Assembly (NCBI GenBank): GCA_028877215.1 | Contig: JAPPFJ010000005.1 | Coordinates: 62,001 to 126,000 of the forward strand | From: Gemmatimonadota bacterium | GTDB lineage: Bacteria; Latescibacterota; UBA2968; GCA-2709665 | DNA length: 64,000 nt | Reading direction: 5' to 3' | Shown here: positions 1-9,272 of the stretch, piece by piece | How positions within the stretch are numbered: the stretch's first letter is position 1 | Layout: each line of letters starts with the position of its first letter | Program-made: the position numbers and the translations under genes | Notes under the pieces: model-generated | Told to the model about the DNA's origin: nothing | What the model saw: only the letters and a program-made list of their open reading frames with translations | Databases searched by the model: none

Positions 1-1866
1 CAGGTCCACGAAGGGCTCTACGTTACCGATGGGTCCGTCATCCCCAGAGCGGTAGGGGTGAATCCCCTGCTGACCATCTCGGCTATTTCGGAACGGTGCT
101 GTACCCTGATCGCCATGGACCGGGATTGGAAGTACGACGTGGACCTGCCCTCCGCCCCGAAACAGCCTGTGATCCAGGACAAGGTCGGCATACAATTTAC
201 CGAGACGATGAAAGGCTACTTTTCTACGAGGGTCAAAGATGATTTTAAGGACGCGTATAATCGCGGCAAAGAGGACAATTCGGAATTCCAGTTTATTCTG
301 ACGATCCAAACGGACGACATGGAACACATGATCGCGGACGACCACCACCCTGCGCGCATGCTCGGGTCCGTCATTGCCCCAGCGCTTTCGGACGAACCCC
401 TGACCGTCACTGATGGATACTTCAACCTGTTCGTGGATCATCCCGACGAACCTGGTACCAAGAACATGAAATACCGCATGAAACTGACCTCCGAGACAGG
501 CGACCGCTTTTATTTTTACGGCTACAAAGTGTTACGGGACGATTTCGGACTGGACATGTGGTCCGATACCACGACCCTGTACATCTCGGTCTGGCAGGGT
601 GAGGACGACCAGGGCGAACTCATAGGAAAGGGAATCCTCAGAATCAAACCAGAGGATTTTATGAAGCAACTCACGACCATGAAAGCAACCAACGCCGGTT
701 CGGTAGCGGATGCCCTGAAGGCCACTGCCAGGTTCGGTGCGTTTTTCACGCGAGTTCTTTACAGAACCTACGGTTTCGCTCAAGAAGATTCTAAGGAGCC
801 ATCCCGTCAGCATAAGGAAACCACGTCTCGCGAAAACGCGGTCTCCAACTACCGGGAGACGATCGTCCCCTTTACCGCGCGAGACCAATTTGAGGGCAAT
901 CTCATCCACGTGGAAGGCCTTCAGAGGCCTTCAAAAGGGCCCGTGCTTCTTGTCCACGGCGCCGGCGTCAGGGCCAATATCTTCAGGGCTCCGGTCGAAA
1001 CGACGCTGGTACAGTGCCTCATAGACCACGGCTACGACGTCTGGCTGGAGAATTGGCGAGCCAGCAGCGATATCGACAGGAATCCGTGGACCCTCGATCA
1101 GGCAGCCGCCTATGACCACCCCGCGGCGGTGGAGACCGTGGTCGAAGCCACCGGCAGCGAGCAGGTGAAAGCCATAATCCACTGCGTGGGATCCACCAGT
1201 TTCATGATGTCGGCAGTGGCCGGCCTTATTCCGCAGGTGACGACCATTGTTGCCAATGGCGTGGCGCTGCATCCCATAGTACCTGCCTGGTCTTCCTTTA
1301 AACTGAACATGGCCCTGCCCATGTTGAAAGTTGCAACCAGCTATCTCAATCCCCAATGGGGATTGGAGGCCCCTACACTGGTGGCGAAGCTGATCCGGTT
1401 CTTCGTCAACCTGACGCACCACGAGTGCAACAATCCTGTCTGCAAGCAGGTGAGCTTTACCTATGGATCAGGATACCCGGCCCTTTGGCGACATGAGAAC
1501 CTCAATGACGCCACGCACGAATGGCTTAAGAATGAGTTTGGCAACGTACCCTTGCGGTTCTTCCAGCAGATGGCTCGCTCTGTAAGACAGGGCAACGTGA
1601 TCTCGGTCGAAGGATTTGATGAACTTCCGGCCGACTTCTGCGCCCAGGAACCGCAGACCGACGCGCGAGTCGCGTTTTTAACCGGTCGCCTGAATCGCTG
1701 TTTTCTCTACGAGAGCCAGGTGAAGTCCTTCGAATGGTTTGACGGCTATCGCAAGAATTATCATACGCTCCATCTTTTTCCGACCTACAGCCACCTCGAT
1801 GTCTTTATGGGCAAGAACGCGGACCGTGACACCTATCCTACAATTCTCCAGGAACTTGACGGGTAA
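1..1866 (+). CDS. GMC oxidoreductase / alpha-beta hydrolase fusion, 3' part
   Basis: The reading frame is open from the first base, so the gene starts upstream; 621 codons are visible. Residues 1-45 match the GMC oxidoreductase C-terminus (cholesterol-oxidase type), with the active-site Asn in GVNP (residue 21). Residues about 60-225 form an extra beta-rich domain found in such fusions. Residues about 280-615 are an alpha/beta hydrolase with LLVHGAG for the oxyanion region, a nucleophile elbow H-C-V-G-S with Cys395 where lipases carry Ser, and a C-terminal YSHLD His (H598). A Cys elbow recalls PHA synthases. The whole protein probably oxidises a sterol- or alcohol-like substrate and acts on an ester or thioester; the substrate is unknown. 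The FAD-binding half lies outside the window. Confidence 0.85.
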   Translation, partial: QVHEGLYVTDGSVIPRAVGVNPLLTISAISERCCTLIAMDRDWKYDVDLPSAPKQPVIQDKVGIQFTETMKGYFSTRVKDDFKDAYNRGKEDNSEFQFILTIQTDDMEHMIADDHHPARMLGSVIAPALSDEPLTVTDGYFNLFVDHPDEPGTKNMKYRMKLTSETGDRFYFYGYKVLRDDFGLDMWSDTTTLYISVWQGEDDQGELIGKGILRIKPEDFMKQLTTMKATNAGSVADALKATARFGAFFTRVLYRTYGFAQEDSKEPSRQHKETTSRENAVSNYRETIVPFTARDQFEGNLIHVEGLQRPSKGPVLLVHGAGVRANIFRAPVETTLVQCLIDHGYDVWLENWRASSDIDRNPWTLDQAAAYDHPAAVETVVEATGSEQVKAIIHCVGSTSFMMSAVAGLIPQVTTIVANGVALHPIVPAWSSFKLNMALPMLKVATSYLNPQWGLEAPTLVAKLIRFFVNLTHHECNNPVCKQVSFTYGSGYPALWRHENLNDATHEWLKNEFGNVPLRFFQQMARSVRQGNVISVEGFDELPADFCAQEPQTDARVAFLTGRLNRCFLYESQVKSFEWFDGYRKNYHTLHLFPTYSHLDVFMGKNADRDTYPTILQELDG

Positions 1867-3000
1867 ACCCTCTCCGGCTCGAAGCGTGCGACGGTCATTC
1901 TGCTGGCGAGCGAAGCATCTCCCGCGGAATGGTACTATCCCTGCGTGCCCTGAACGTGACCATACCTGAGAGGCAGCACGTCCGCCTTCCTCTCGGTGCC
2001 GGGGACGGGTCGCCTCCCCGGTGTGAAGGTGGGGCGGACATTCCTGTCTGCCCGCATCGTGGTTCGACTGTCGGATTCCATTGTAACCCCCACTGTCATC
2101 CAGAGGAGGCCTGCGCACGACGTCGGCGAAACGCGTCGGTTACACGTGTGTGTAGACTGTCTTGCGATGCAGGCCGACGAAGGATCTTGCGGCATAAGAT
2201 CACCCCTGAACGACTCTCACGTGTCCGTACCCGAGAGGCAGCACGCAGGTCTCCCGCGGCATGGAATTCTTCCAAAGCGCCGGTCGTTCGCACCGCCCGC
2301 AAGGAAGTATAACTGCCCCCGCTTCTCAAGGCATCACTTCCCCGATGATTCCCTGATCGTTATTGCCGAAAACGCGACGTGATTCGAACCGTTGTTGTAG
2401 AACTTTGAATCATTGGAAAAAAAGCACGAATATTCACCAATAAATCATCAAAGAGCACGTTAATATCAGAGATACTTTTAAATTTACGTGTTATCTTATG
2501 CCCTTGTGTACTGACGCAATTTGCAACACATTCGCTGACCGCAGAATCTGTGAATCATGTTTGAACGGTATCGACCGAAGATTCGAGACAGAATGTCGTC
2601 CCGGGATTCCACGTCCATGGGAAGCAACGGGCCACCGTTGCGGTTCAGGGTTCCACCATCAGAGACTGGCTGCAGTTCGGCATCCCCTCAGGCTTACCTG
2701 ATTCTCCGGCTTGCTCGGTTTCCTTTTCCAGGCCACAAGCCGTCCTCCTATCTTTTCTCGTGCTTCCAATCCTCAGCCGATCCGCACCGTTACAACATAC
2801 GCAGATGTACACGCTGGTCCGCCCATGATCGGATCAATCCAGTTACGGCGCCCCGGCGTGTTTCCAGGGACGGACGGACGTCCGCGGCAAGGCTGTCCGG
2901 GAATCGGTTTCATCTTCGACTTCAATCTGCGTCGGGCGGTCGCCCGGCGGCCCACGCGCTTTCGGTTCATCTCACAGGTGACGGGCGATAGGAGGCAGCT
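1867..3000. other. 1.1 kb intergenic region with short degenerate repeats
   Basis: I see no convincing gene here; the open frames have no good start sites or recognisable products. A 17-nt segment ending GAGAGGCAGCACG occurs at 1964-1980 and again at 2229-2245 with one mismatch. Nearby stretches (about 1890-1930 and 2095-2200) resemble dispersed intergenic repeat debris. An AT-rich island at 2380-2500 includes a weak possible promoter (TTGAAT at 2405, 17-nt spacer, GAATAT at 2428). The last bases carry a strong AGGAGG ribosome site for the next gene. Confidence 0.5.
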
Positions 3001-6000
3001 ATGTGGAGGGGTTTGGTTGCAACGGTATCTGCGGCATTGCTTTTGGTCAGTCCGACGTTTACGGGAGACGATAGCAGTCTGAGACCGCGCTCCGCGTTGG
3101 CGCAGAGTGTGTACCCTTTGGATGCCATACCTGAATACGTCGAGGACCTTTCCAGCCACTCGCGCTTGTTGCTGGATACGCAGATCGAGAATCCCCCACG
3201 AAACAACAGCGCGCTGGAGCTGCCTGAAAGGCAGGCGGGTGAGACCATCCAGTTTCAGCTATTCGTGCCAGGAGCAGCGGAGCGTCAGATTCAGGGATAC
3301 ACGGTTGAACTGGCGTTACGCGGCAAGACGTTCGACAGCTATATCGACAACGTATCCGGCGTCGATTGGAACAGTAATGCTCTTCTATCGCGGGTTTCTG
3401 CAACCGGCAATCCTACGCTGTCGATGCTGTCCCTTTCTGCCGTGAGTATCCCCGCCGGCGGGTATCTGGGTCAGGTGAACCTGAGGGTGAGCAGGGCGCT
3501 CACGTCGTCGGACGTTTTTGCGGTTCAGTCGGCGTCCACTGCCGGCGCGGGAGGCGTTCTGAATTTGGACGTGACGCAGGCGGTGCTGACGTTTAGGCAG
3601 GCGCCGGCGTGTCCCGGCGATTTCAACGGCGACGGGATGGTGAACCTCGCAGATTTCCTGGCCTTTGCAGGCGGATTCGGCGCGCGTTCCGGGGATGCCA
3701 ACTACGAGTTCGGCCTGGATTTGGACGGCAGCGGCGCAATCGACCTGTCGGATTTCCTGGCATTTGCCGGGATGTTCGGCACGACGTGCCCGGTCCCGCC
3801 GCCCCCTCCCGTGAACATTCCTGATGCCAACCTGCGCGCGGTGATCGAGGAGAGTCTTGGCAAAGCGAGCGGAACCACAATCACTCGTGCGGAGATGGAG
3901 ACCCTTACACGCATCGAGGCCAGTAACAGGGGGATCCGTGACCTGACTGGGCTGGAATATGCAATCAACCTCGAATACCTGAGTCTTCGAACCACCTATT
4001 TCTCGAAAATGTCTGCACTTTCTAACCTGTCTGCACTTTCTAAGTTAATTAAACTTAGGAGGTTGGAATTGCTTGGCATGCAAATAGAATTGCCCGCTGA
4101 CGTCTTCAGTGGTCTCCACAACCTTAATTCCTTGTCACTTGCCTACACCCAGATTGAAAAGCTGCCCCGCGACGTTTTTGCCGGACTCGGCAACCTTCAG
4201 TCTTTAAGCCTGTATTCCAACGAAAACCTAACTTCATTGCCTGATGGCGTGTTCGACGGGCTCACCAATCTTAGACGCCTTTCTCTAGACAATAATGGAC
4301 TGACAGGATTGCCTGCCGGCGTGTTCGCTGATCTTTCCGGCCTTGAAGAATTGTGGCTACGGAGCAATCCACTGGCCGAGTTGCCTGATGGTGTTTTCTC
4401 CGGACTTGTCAATCTCGAAACACTGTGGTTGAAGAGCAATCAGCTATCTTCGCTGCCCCCGGGTGCATTCGCAGGCCTCACAAGGCTTACCAAACTGAGC
4501 CTCGGAAATAACCAGCTCAGGGAGTTGCCGGCCGGACTTTTCGTCGGCGTAACCAACCTCAGCTCACTCAGCCTGGCCGGGAACCCCGGTGCGCCGTTTG
4601 CGCTTACGCTCGATCTGGAACGGACGGACAGCCCAGACCGCCTGGCGCCGGGCCCTGCCGGCGTGGCCGTAAAAGTCGCGGAGGGAACGCCGTTCGAGAT
4701 CACTGCTCAGTTGGTGATCGTCAACGGATCGACGTCCGATTCTACGTTCACGATTAGCACCGGCGGTACCGTCAGTGCCGTTGCAAACGTCATGGGGACC
4801 GGAGCAACAGCGACCTATGTCGGGTGGGGTCCGGTGACGCGCGTACCGGGCGGGTTTGACGGTCTTCAAATCCGCACCGGGAACCCGATAAACCTGTTTG
4901 CGGCTTCCGATAAGCGCTGGCCGAAGTCGGAAGGAGGAATCCCTGCTCATATCTTGCAAGTTTCCGGTCCGGAACCCGAACTAAACCTACGGAGTTACTT
5001 TTCCGACGCCGATGGCGCCGTGCTGACTTATTCGGTCGCGTCGCAGAATGCGCAATTCGTCAGCGGACGAGTCAACGGAAGCGCGATAACTTTGATGCCA
5101 AAATCAAAAGGCGCAACTTCGCTATTCGTGACGGCAACCGACGAGGATGGATTGAGCGCGTTACAGCGCGTTGATGTCACGGTGCTTGGCGCGCCGGATC
5201 CCAATAGCTTCAATGTGGATCTGGTCTTCGTCACTCCCGTGACCGAAACCGTGCGTTCGGCAACGCGCAAAATGGCCAAACGCTGGACCGAAGTCATCAC
5301 GGGCGATCTTCCAGACGTTCCTCTACTCGGGGATTTCAACGATTGCGGTTGGCGGGTTCAGGATCATCGTTTCTACGGAATAGTGGATGATCTCGTCGTC
5401 TTCGTGGAAATAGCTCCGATTTTAGGTGGAACGGGAATCGGAGGCCCGTGTGGAAAACGCGACGGCTCCTTCTTGCCGACTACCGGGCGTTTTGTACTGG
5501 ATTCCGAAGCGGCCGGGTATGGTGACGGCAGCGCCTGGACAATCTTTCATGAGTTGGGTCACGTTCTGGGTATCGGAACCATATGGGCCGACCTTGGGCT
5601 TATCAAGGGTATTGGCGAAGAACCTTATTTCAGTGGCCCGCTCGCCATTGCGGCGTTCGACGTGGCTGGAGGCGTGAACTACGCGGGCGCCAAAGTGCCC
5701 GTGTCCGAGGACCTGGGTCATTGGGATGGGGATGCCTTCGGCTGGGGATTCCCGAGAGAACTCATGATGGATGGAGGAGGCACCGTGCTAAGTGCCATCA
5801 CCATACAGTCTCTGGCCGACCTGGGCTATGAGGTGGACATTACGCAGGCCGAACCGTTCCAAATTGCAGGTGCCGGTAAGGCGTCCGAAGGCACATCCTC
5901 AAGTCTTCGAGACGACATTCTCAGAGGCCCGACATCCATAATCGATGAGAATGGACGTGTCTTGCGTGTCATGGACGATGGTAAATCATCCGACTCCGAT

Positions 6001-6006
6001 TATTGA
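3001..6006 (+). CDS. Secreted cohesin-like/dockerin/LRR protein with leishmanolysin-like metalloprotease domain
   Basis: A 1001-aa exported protein. Residues 1-35 form a signal peptide ending SALAQ. About 50-200 is a cohesin-like beta domain. About 203-263 is a dockerin-type pair of calcium loops (DFNGDGMVNLADF and DLDGSGAIDLSDF). About 272-535 is a run of leucine-rich repeats. About 640-735 is cadherin/Ig-like. The C-terminus carries HELGH (His850, Glu851, His854), a GIG turn, a candidate third zinc ligand His907 in DLGHWDG and a following ELMMDGG Met-turn, the order seen in M8 leishmanolysin-like peptidases. It probably acts at the cell surface or outside the cell. The next gene shares the N-terminal two thirds but ends in another protease fold. 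AGGAGG lies just upstream of the ATG. Confidence 0.88.
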   Translation: MWRGLVATVSAALLLVSPTFTGDDSSLRPRSALAQSVYPLDAIPEYVEDLSSHSRLLLDTQIENPPRNNSALELPERQAGETIQFQLFVPGAAERQIQGYTVELALRGKTFDSYIDNVSGVDWNSNALLSRVSATGNPTLSMLSLSAVSIPAGGYLGQVNLRVSRALTSSDVFAVQSASTAGAGGVLNLDVTQAVLTFRQAPACPGDFNGDGMVNLADFLAFAGGFGARSGDANYEFGLDLDGSGAIDLSDFLAFAGMFGTTCPVPPPPPVNIPDANLRAVIEESLGKASGTTITRAEMETLTRIEASNRGIRDLTGLEYAINLEYLSLRTTYFSKMSALSNLSALSKLIKLRRLELLGMQIELPADVFSGLHNLNSLSLAYTQIEKLPRDVFAGLGNLQSLSLYSNENLTSLPDGVFDGLTNLRRLSLDNNGLTGLPAGVFADLSGLEELWLRSNPLAELPDGVFSGLVNLETLWLKSNQLSSLPPGAFAGLTRLTKLSLGNNQLRELPAGLFVGVTNLSSLSLAGNPGAPFALTLDLERTDSPDRLAPGPAGVAVKVAEGTPFEITAQLVIVNGSTSDSTFTISTGGTVSAVANVMGTGATATYVGWGPVTRVPGGFDGLQIRTGNPINLFAASDKRWPKSEGGIPAHILQVSGPEPELNLRSYFSDADGAVLTYSVASQNAQFVSGRVNGSAITLMPKSKGATSLFVTATDEDGLSALQRVDVTVLGAPDPNSFNVDLVFVTPVTETVRSATRKMAKRWTEVITGDLPDVPLLGDFNDCGWRVQDHRFYGIVDDLVVFVEIAPILGGTGIGGPCGKRDGSFLPTTGRFVLDSEAAGYGDGSAWTIFHELGHVLGIGTIWADLGLIKGIGEEPYFSGPLAIAAFDVAGGVNYAGAKVPVSEDLGHWDGDAFGWGFPRELMMDGGGTVLSAITIQSLADLGYEVDITQAEPFQIAGAGKASEGTSSSLRDDILRGPTSIIDENGRVLRVMDDGKSSDSDY

Positions 6007-6088
6007 GCGAAGACTCAACCTTACCGGAAGCCGACTGCATCAGGATGTCTTCGCGTTGTTTCGATTCTTCAAGAAGGAAGGTAACCCG

Positions 6089-8806
6089 ATGATTCCGATT
6101 AGGCCATTACTGCTGCTCGCCATGGTAACAACCTCGATTCTCGCAGGTCAGGCATCGCTCTCGTTTGGGCAGCAGTTGCGTCTGGATACGCAAATCGAGA
6201 CGCCTGCGCAAAACAACAACGCACTGGAACTGCCGGAGAAACAGACCGGCGATACCATCCAGTTTCAGCTATTCGCGCCAGGTGCGGCGGGGCGTCAGAT
6301 CCAGGGATATACGGTCGAACTGGCGTTGAAGGGCAAGACGTTCGCCAGCTATATTGACAGGGTGTCCGGAACGGATTTGAACGGCAGCGCGCTGCTATCC
6401 GGTGTATCGGCTTCGGGCAACCCCACGCTGTCGATGCTGTCCCTGTCCGCCGTGAGTATCCCTGGCAGCGGATATCTGGGTCAGGTGAACCTGAGCGTGA
6501 GCCGAGCGCTGGCGTCATCGGACGTGCTTTCGGTTCAACGGGCGTCGACGGCCGGCCCTGGCGGCGTGCAGAACCTGGACGTGTCGAAGTCGCTGCTGAC
6601 CTTTACGCGCGCGCCGGCGTGCCCGGGCGATTTCAACGGCGACGGGATGGTGAACCTGGCTGATTTCCTGGCGTTCGCCGGCGGCTTTGGCGCCAGGTCA
6701 GGGGATGCCAACTACGATTCCAACCTGGATATGGATGGCAGTGGCGCCGTCGATCTATCGGACTTCCTGAGGTTCGCGGGGGTGTTCGGCACAACGTGCC
6801 CAACGCCCGTATCCCCTCCGGCCTCCATCATTCCCGATGAGAACCTGCGAGCGGTCATCGCGGACAGCCTTGGCAAGGCGCGGGGCGTCGAAATCGCACG
6901 TGCCGAGATGGCGAACCTTACACGCCTCGTGGTGCGGGTTTCGGACACTATTGATTTGACAGGTCTTGAATATGCCTCAAATCTATGGGATCTAAGGATT
7001 CGGGCCAACAGCGTTTCAAACCTGTCCGCGCTGTCCAACTTGACCAACCTTAGGTGGCTCGCTTTGAGCCATCTAAAGAAATTGCCGGCTGACGGATTCG
7101 ATGGTCTTCAGAACCTTTCTAAGTTGGTACTGGGCTACTTGCAGATAGAAACACTGCCTGCCAACGTATTTGCCGGGCTCGATAGCCTAGAGGCGATATA
7201 TGTGTATTTTTGTAGATCCCTAACGTCGTTGCCTGAGGGCGTGTTCGAAGGGCTTACCAGCCTCCGTTGGCTTTATGTGGAACATAATGGACTAACGGCA
7301 TTGCCTGACGGCGTGTTCGCCGATCTTGCCGGTCTGCGAGAGTTGTGGCTGGTAGGCAACCAACTGGCCGAGTTGCCTGATGGCGCGTTCTCCAACCTTA
7401 TCAACCTCGAAGTGTTAAGATTGGAGAACAATCGGCTATCTACGATGCCAGCGGACGTATTCACAGGACTCACCCGTCTTGCTGTCCTGCACCTCGGTAA
7501 CAACGAACTCACGGACCTTTCTGCTTTAGCCGGGCTGAGCAACCTGACATGGCTGAACCTTGGCGGCAACGGTATAACGGACGTGTCTGGACTATCCGGA
7601 TTGACTACCCTGACAGAGCTATTTCTTTACGACAACGGCATCACTGACCTGTCACCGCTGGTGGCAAACAACGGGTTGGGTTCACGGGACACAATTGACG
7701 TGAGAGGGAACCCCTTGAGCGCCACTTCAATCAACGTACACGTTCCGGCGCTCGAGGCAAGGGGAGTCAGCGTTTCGTTTGATGAGACGATCGTCTTCAC
7801 GGACCCGCGAGTATATAACGGCAACGTGTTTGTCCTGCCAGTCTCAGAAGACCTTTCGGCCGGCAATCTGCCGCTGGAAAAGTACTCTACGCGCTTCTAT
7901 GAATATTTCAGCGATGCGTTCGATTTTCTGGTTTTCATGCCGAGTTTGCATTGGGAGCAACTTGATTCCAAAGCGTTTGGAGGCGCCTACTATGCCAGCG
8001 TGAAGAACGAGGTGCAGGGTACAGGTCAGACGATTTACTTTGACGCTAGTTGGGGGTCAGAAGGGAAACTGCAGGGCGCGGTTTTCTTCGCGCACGCTGC
8101 AAGCTCGAAACCCGAACATACAGGTCTGGTGTGGGGACCCGGGTTGCACGAGTTGATGCATCGCTGGGCGAACTTCATCGTGGGGCCCTCGATTCCTCAC
8201 TGGGACTTCACCAGCGCCAACGGCATCCTCGGCGGATTCGACATTGCAAAACTGGTGGATCATGGGGGAGGCCGCTACAGCGCTCCGAACGTCTATACCG
8301 GAGGATGGGCGCGCAATCTCAAACCGTACAGCCCGATCGAGATGTACCTGGCGGGACTCATCCCACCGGAGCAGGTGCCCGACCTCTGGGTGGCGGAAGA
8401 TGGAGAAATTGTGAAATCCGGGCGTGGCGGTGACCCTGACGAATTTACGGCAAGCAAGGTCAAGACACATACGGTCGAAGATATCATCGCGAAGCATGGG
8501 AGGCGCGTGCCCGATCACACCCGGTCCCAAAAGGCCTTTCGCGCGGCGGTCATTCTGCTGGTGAGCGAGGACTATCCGGCCACCCGCAAGTTCCTGGAGG
8601 CGCTGAGCAACGACGCGTCTTTGTTCAGCCACGCTGGCGAGGATCGATTGGACGATTGGTACAATTTCTACGAAGCCACAGGCGGCCGGGCGACGATCGC
8701 CATGGACGGGCTGTCGGCGTTCAAGAGTACCGGCGCGTCAAAGCGGCCCGCGGTGCGTTCGTTCGGAACGCCGCCGCCGACCATCAAGTGTCATCTGAAT
8801 CATTAG
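6089..8806 (+). CDS. Secreted cohesin-like/dockerin/LRR protein with second HExxH protease domain
   Basis: 905 aa, paralogous to the preceding gene. The start is ATG 6089 after AAGGAAGG, because the signal peptide begins there; the open frame extends further upstream into the previous gene. The order is signal peptide (ends near SFGQ), cohesin-like domain, dockerin (DFNGDGMVNLADF and DMDGSGAVDLSDF) and leucine-rich repeats to about residue 560. A C-terminal domain of about 330 residues is unrelated in sequence to the first protein's protease and contains HELMHRW (first His about residue 686). I infer a zinc metallopeptidase of unassigned family. The strong match of the N-terminal modules and the swap of the catalytic end suggest duplication followed by domain exchange. 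Confidence 0.85.
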   Translation: MIPIRPLLLLAMVTTSILAGQASLSFGQQLRLDTQIETPAQNNNALELPEKQTGDTIQFQLFAPGAAGRQIQGYTVELALKGKTFASYIDRVSGTDLNGSALLSGVSASGNPTLSMLSLSAVSIPGSGYLGQVNLSVSRALASSDVLSVQRASTAGPGGVQNLDVSKSLLTFTRAPACPGDFNGDGMVNLADFLAFAGGFGARSGDANYDSNLDMDGSGAVDLSDFLRFAGVFGTTCPTPVSPPASIIPDENLRAVIADSLGKARGVEIARAEMANLTRLVVRVSDTIDLTGLEYASNLWDLRIRANSVSNLSALSNLTNLRWLALSHLKKLPADGFDGLQNLSKLVLGYLQIETLPANVFAGLDSLEAIYVYFCRSLTSLPEGVFEGLTSLRWLYVEHNGLTALPDGVFADLAGLRELWLVGNQLAELPDGAFSNLINLEVLRLENNRLSTMPADVFTGLTRLAVLHLGNNELTDLSALAGLSNLTWLNLGGNGITDVSGLSGLTTLTELFLYDNGITDLSPLVANNGLGSRDTIDVRGNPLSATSINVHVPALEARGVSVSFDETIVFTDPRVYNGNVFVLPVSEDLSAGNLPLEKYSTRFYEYFSDAFDFLVFMPSLHWEQLDSKAFGGAYYASVKNEVQGTGQTIYFDASWGSEGKLQGAVFFAHAASSKPEHTGLVWGPGLHELMHRWANFIVGPSIPHWDFTSANGILGGFDIAKLVDHGGGRYSAPNVYTGGWARNLKPYSPIEMYLAGLIPPEQVPDLWVAEDGEIVKSGRGGDPDEFTASKVKTHTVEDIIAKHGRRVPDHTRSQKAFRAAVILLVSEDYPATRKFLEALSNDASLFSHAGEDRLDDWYNFYEATGGRATIAMDGLSAFKSTGASKRPAVRSFGTPPPTIKCHLNH

Positions 8807-8884
8807 CGGAAAGGGGACCATCGGCCGGACTTCCTTAGTCGAAAAAACAGTGGGGACTCGTATCGCGTACCGCATTCCTGACAA

Positions 8885-8915
8885 ACACAGGCCCCGCGTT
8901 TTGCGGGGCCTGTGT
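8885..8915 (+). terminator. Hairpin terminator after the LRR-protease pair
   Basis: A perfect 13-bp stem (8885-8897 with 8903-8915) around a 5-nt loop follows the second LRR gene. The U-tract is weak (GTATTCC), so it may need help or act mainly as a 3'-end stabiliser. Confidence 0.65.
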
Positions 8916-8989
8916 GTATTCCTGGACGAGCGATGATAAACCGGCTTCTTGACCCGTAACGCCGATCGTATTATCTTGCGCGCGACGAA

Positions 8990-9028
8990 CACAAAAACAG
9001 GGAAGTTGAGAATTGCTCCCAACTTCCC
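8990..9028 (-). terminator. Rho-independent terminator for tRNA-Arg
   Basis: On the minus strand a 9-bp stem (9020-9028 with 9000-9008) is followed by CTGTTTTTG, directly downstream of the tRNA 3' end. Confidence 0.8.
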
Positions 9029-9037
9029 GTTATTATA

Positions 9038-9114
9038 TGGTGCGGATGCCAGGATTCGAACCCGGAACCGCCTGGTCCGTAGCCAGGTGCTCTATCCAGT
9101 TGAGCCACATCCGC
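9038..9114 (-). tRNA. tRNA-Arg (anticodon ACG)
   Basis: 77 nt including encoded CCA. The acceptor stem GCGGATG pairs with CATCCGC. The anticodon stem CCTGG/CCAGG encloses the loop CTACGGA, giving anticodon ACG, and the T loop is TTCGAAT. A TAAAAT box on the minus strand at 9139-9144 could be its -10 element. A terminator follows. Confidence 0.97.
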
Positions 9115-9272
9115 ACCGTTTCGATCGTCCGAAACGCCATTTTACTGGAATTGCAGGCACTTAAATTAACCAAAACCCGCGGCCGTGTCAAGGAATCCGG
9201 CGGGAAGGGACAGAATGCTCCGGTCGGATTGGGAACCGGAATTGGAAGTGAAAACACCTGAAGGAGGGAACG

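Noticed and set aside
1929-2382. Several overlapping open frames in the 1.9-3.0 kb gap
   Set aside because: They lack good ribosome sites, have low-complexity Arg/Ser-rich translations, and overlap repeat-like DNA; none resembles a protein family.
1892-8568. A 22-nt match (CGGTCATTCTGCTGG type) between the 1.89-kb gap and the second LRR gene at about 8.55 kb
   Set aside because: The copy at 8.55 kb is in-frame coding sequence in a conserved part of the protein; one short match is not enough to claim a shared element.
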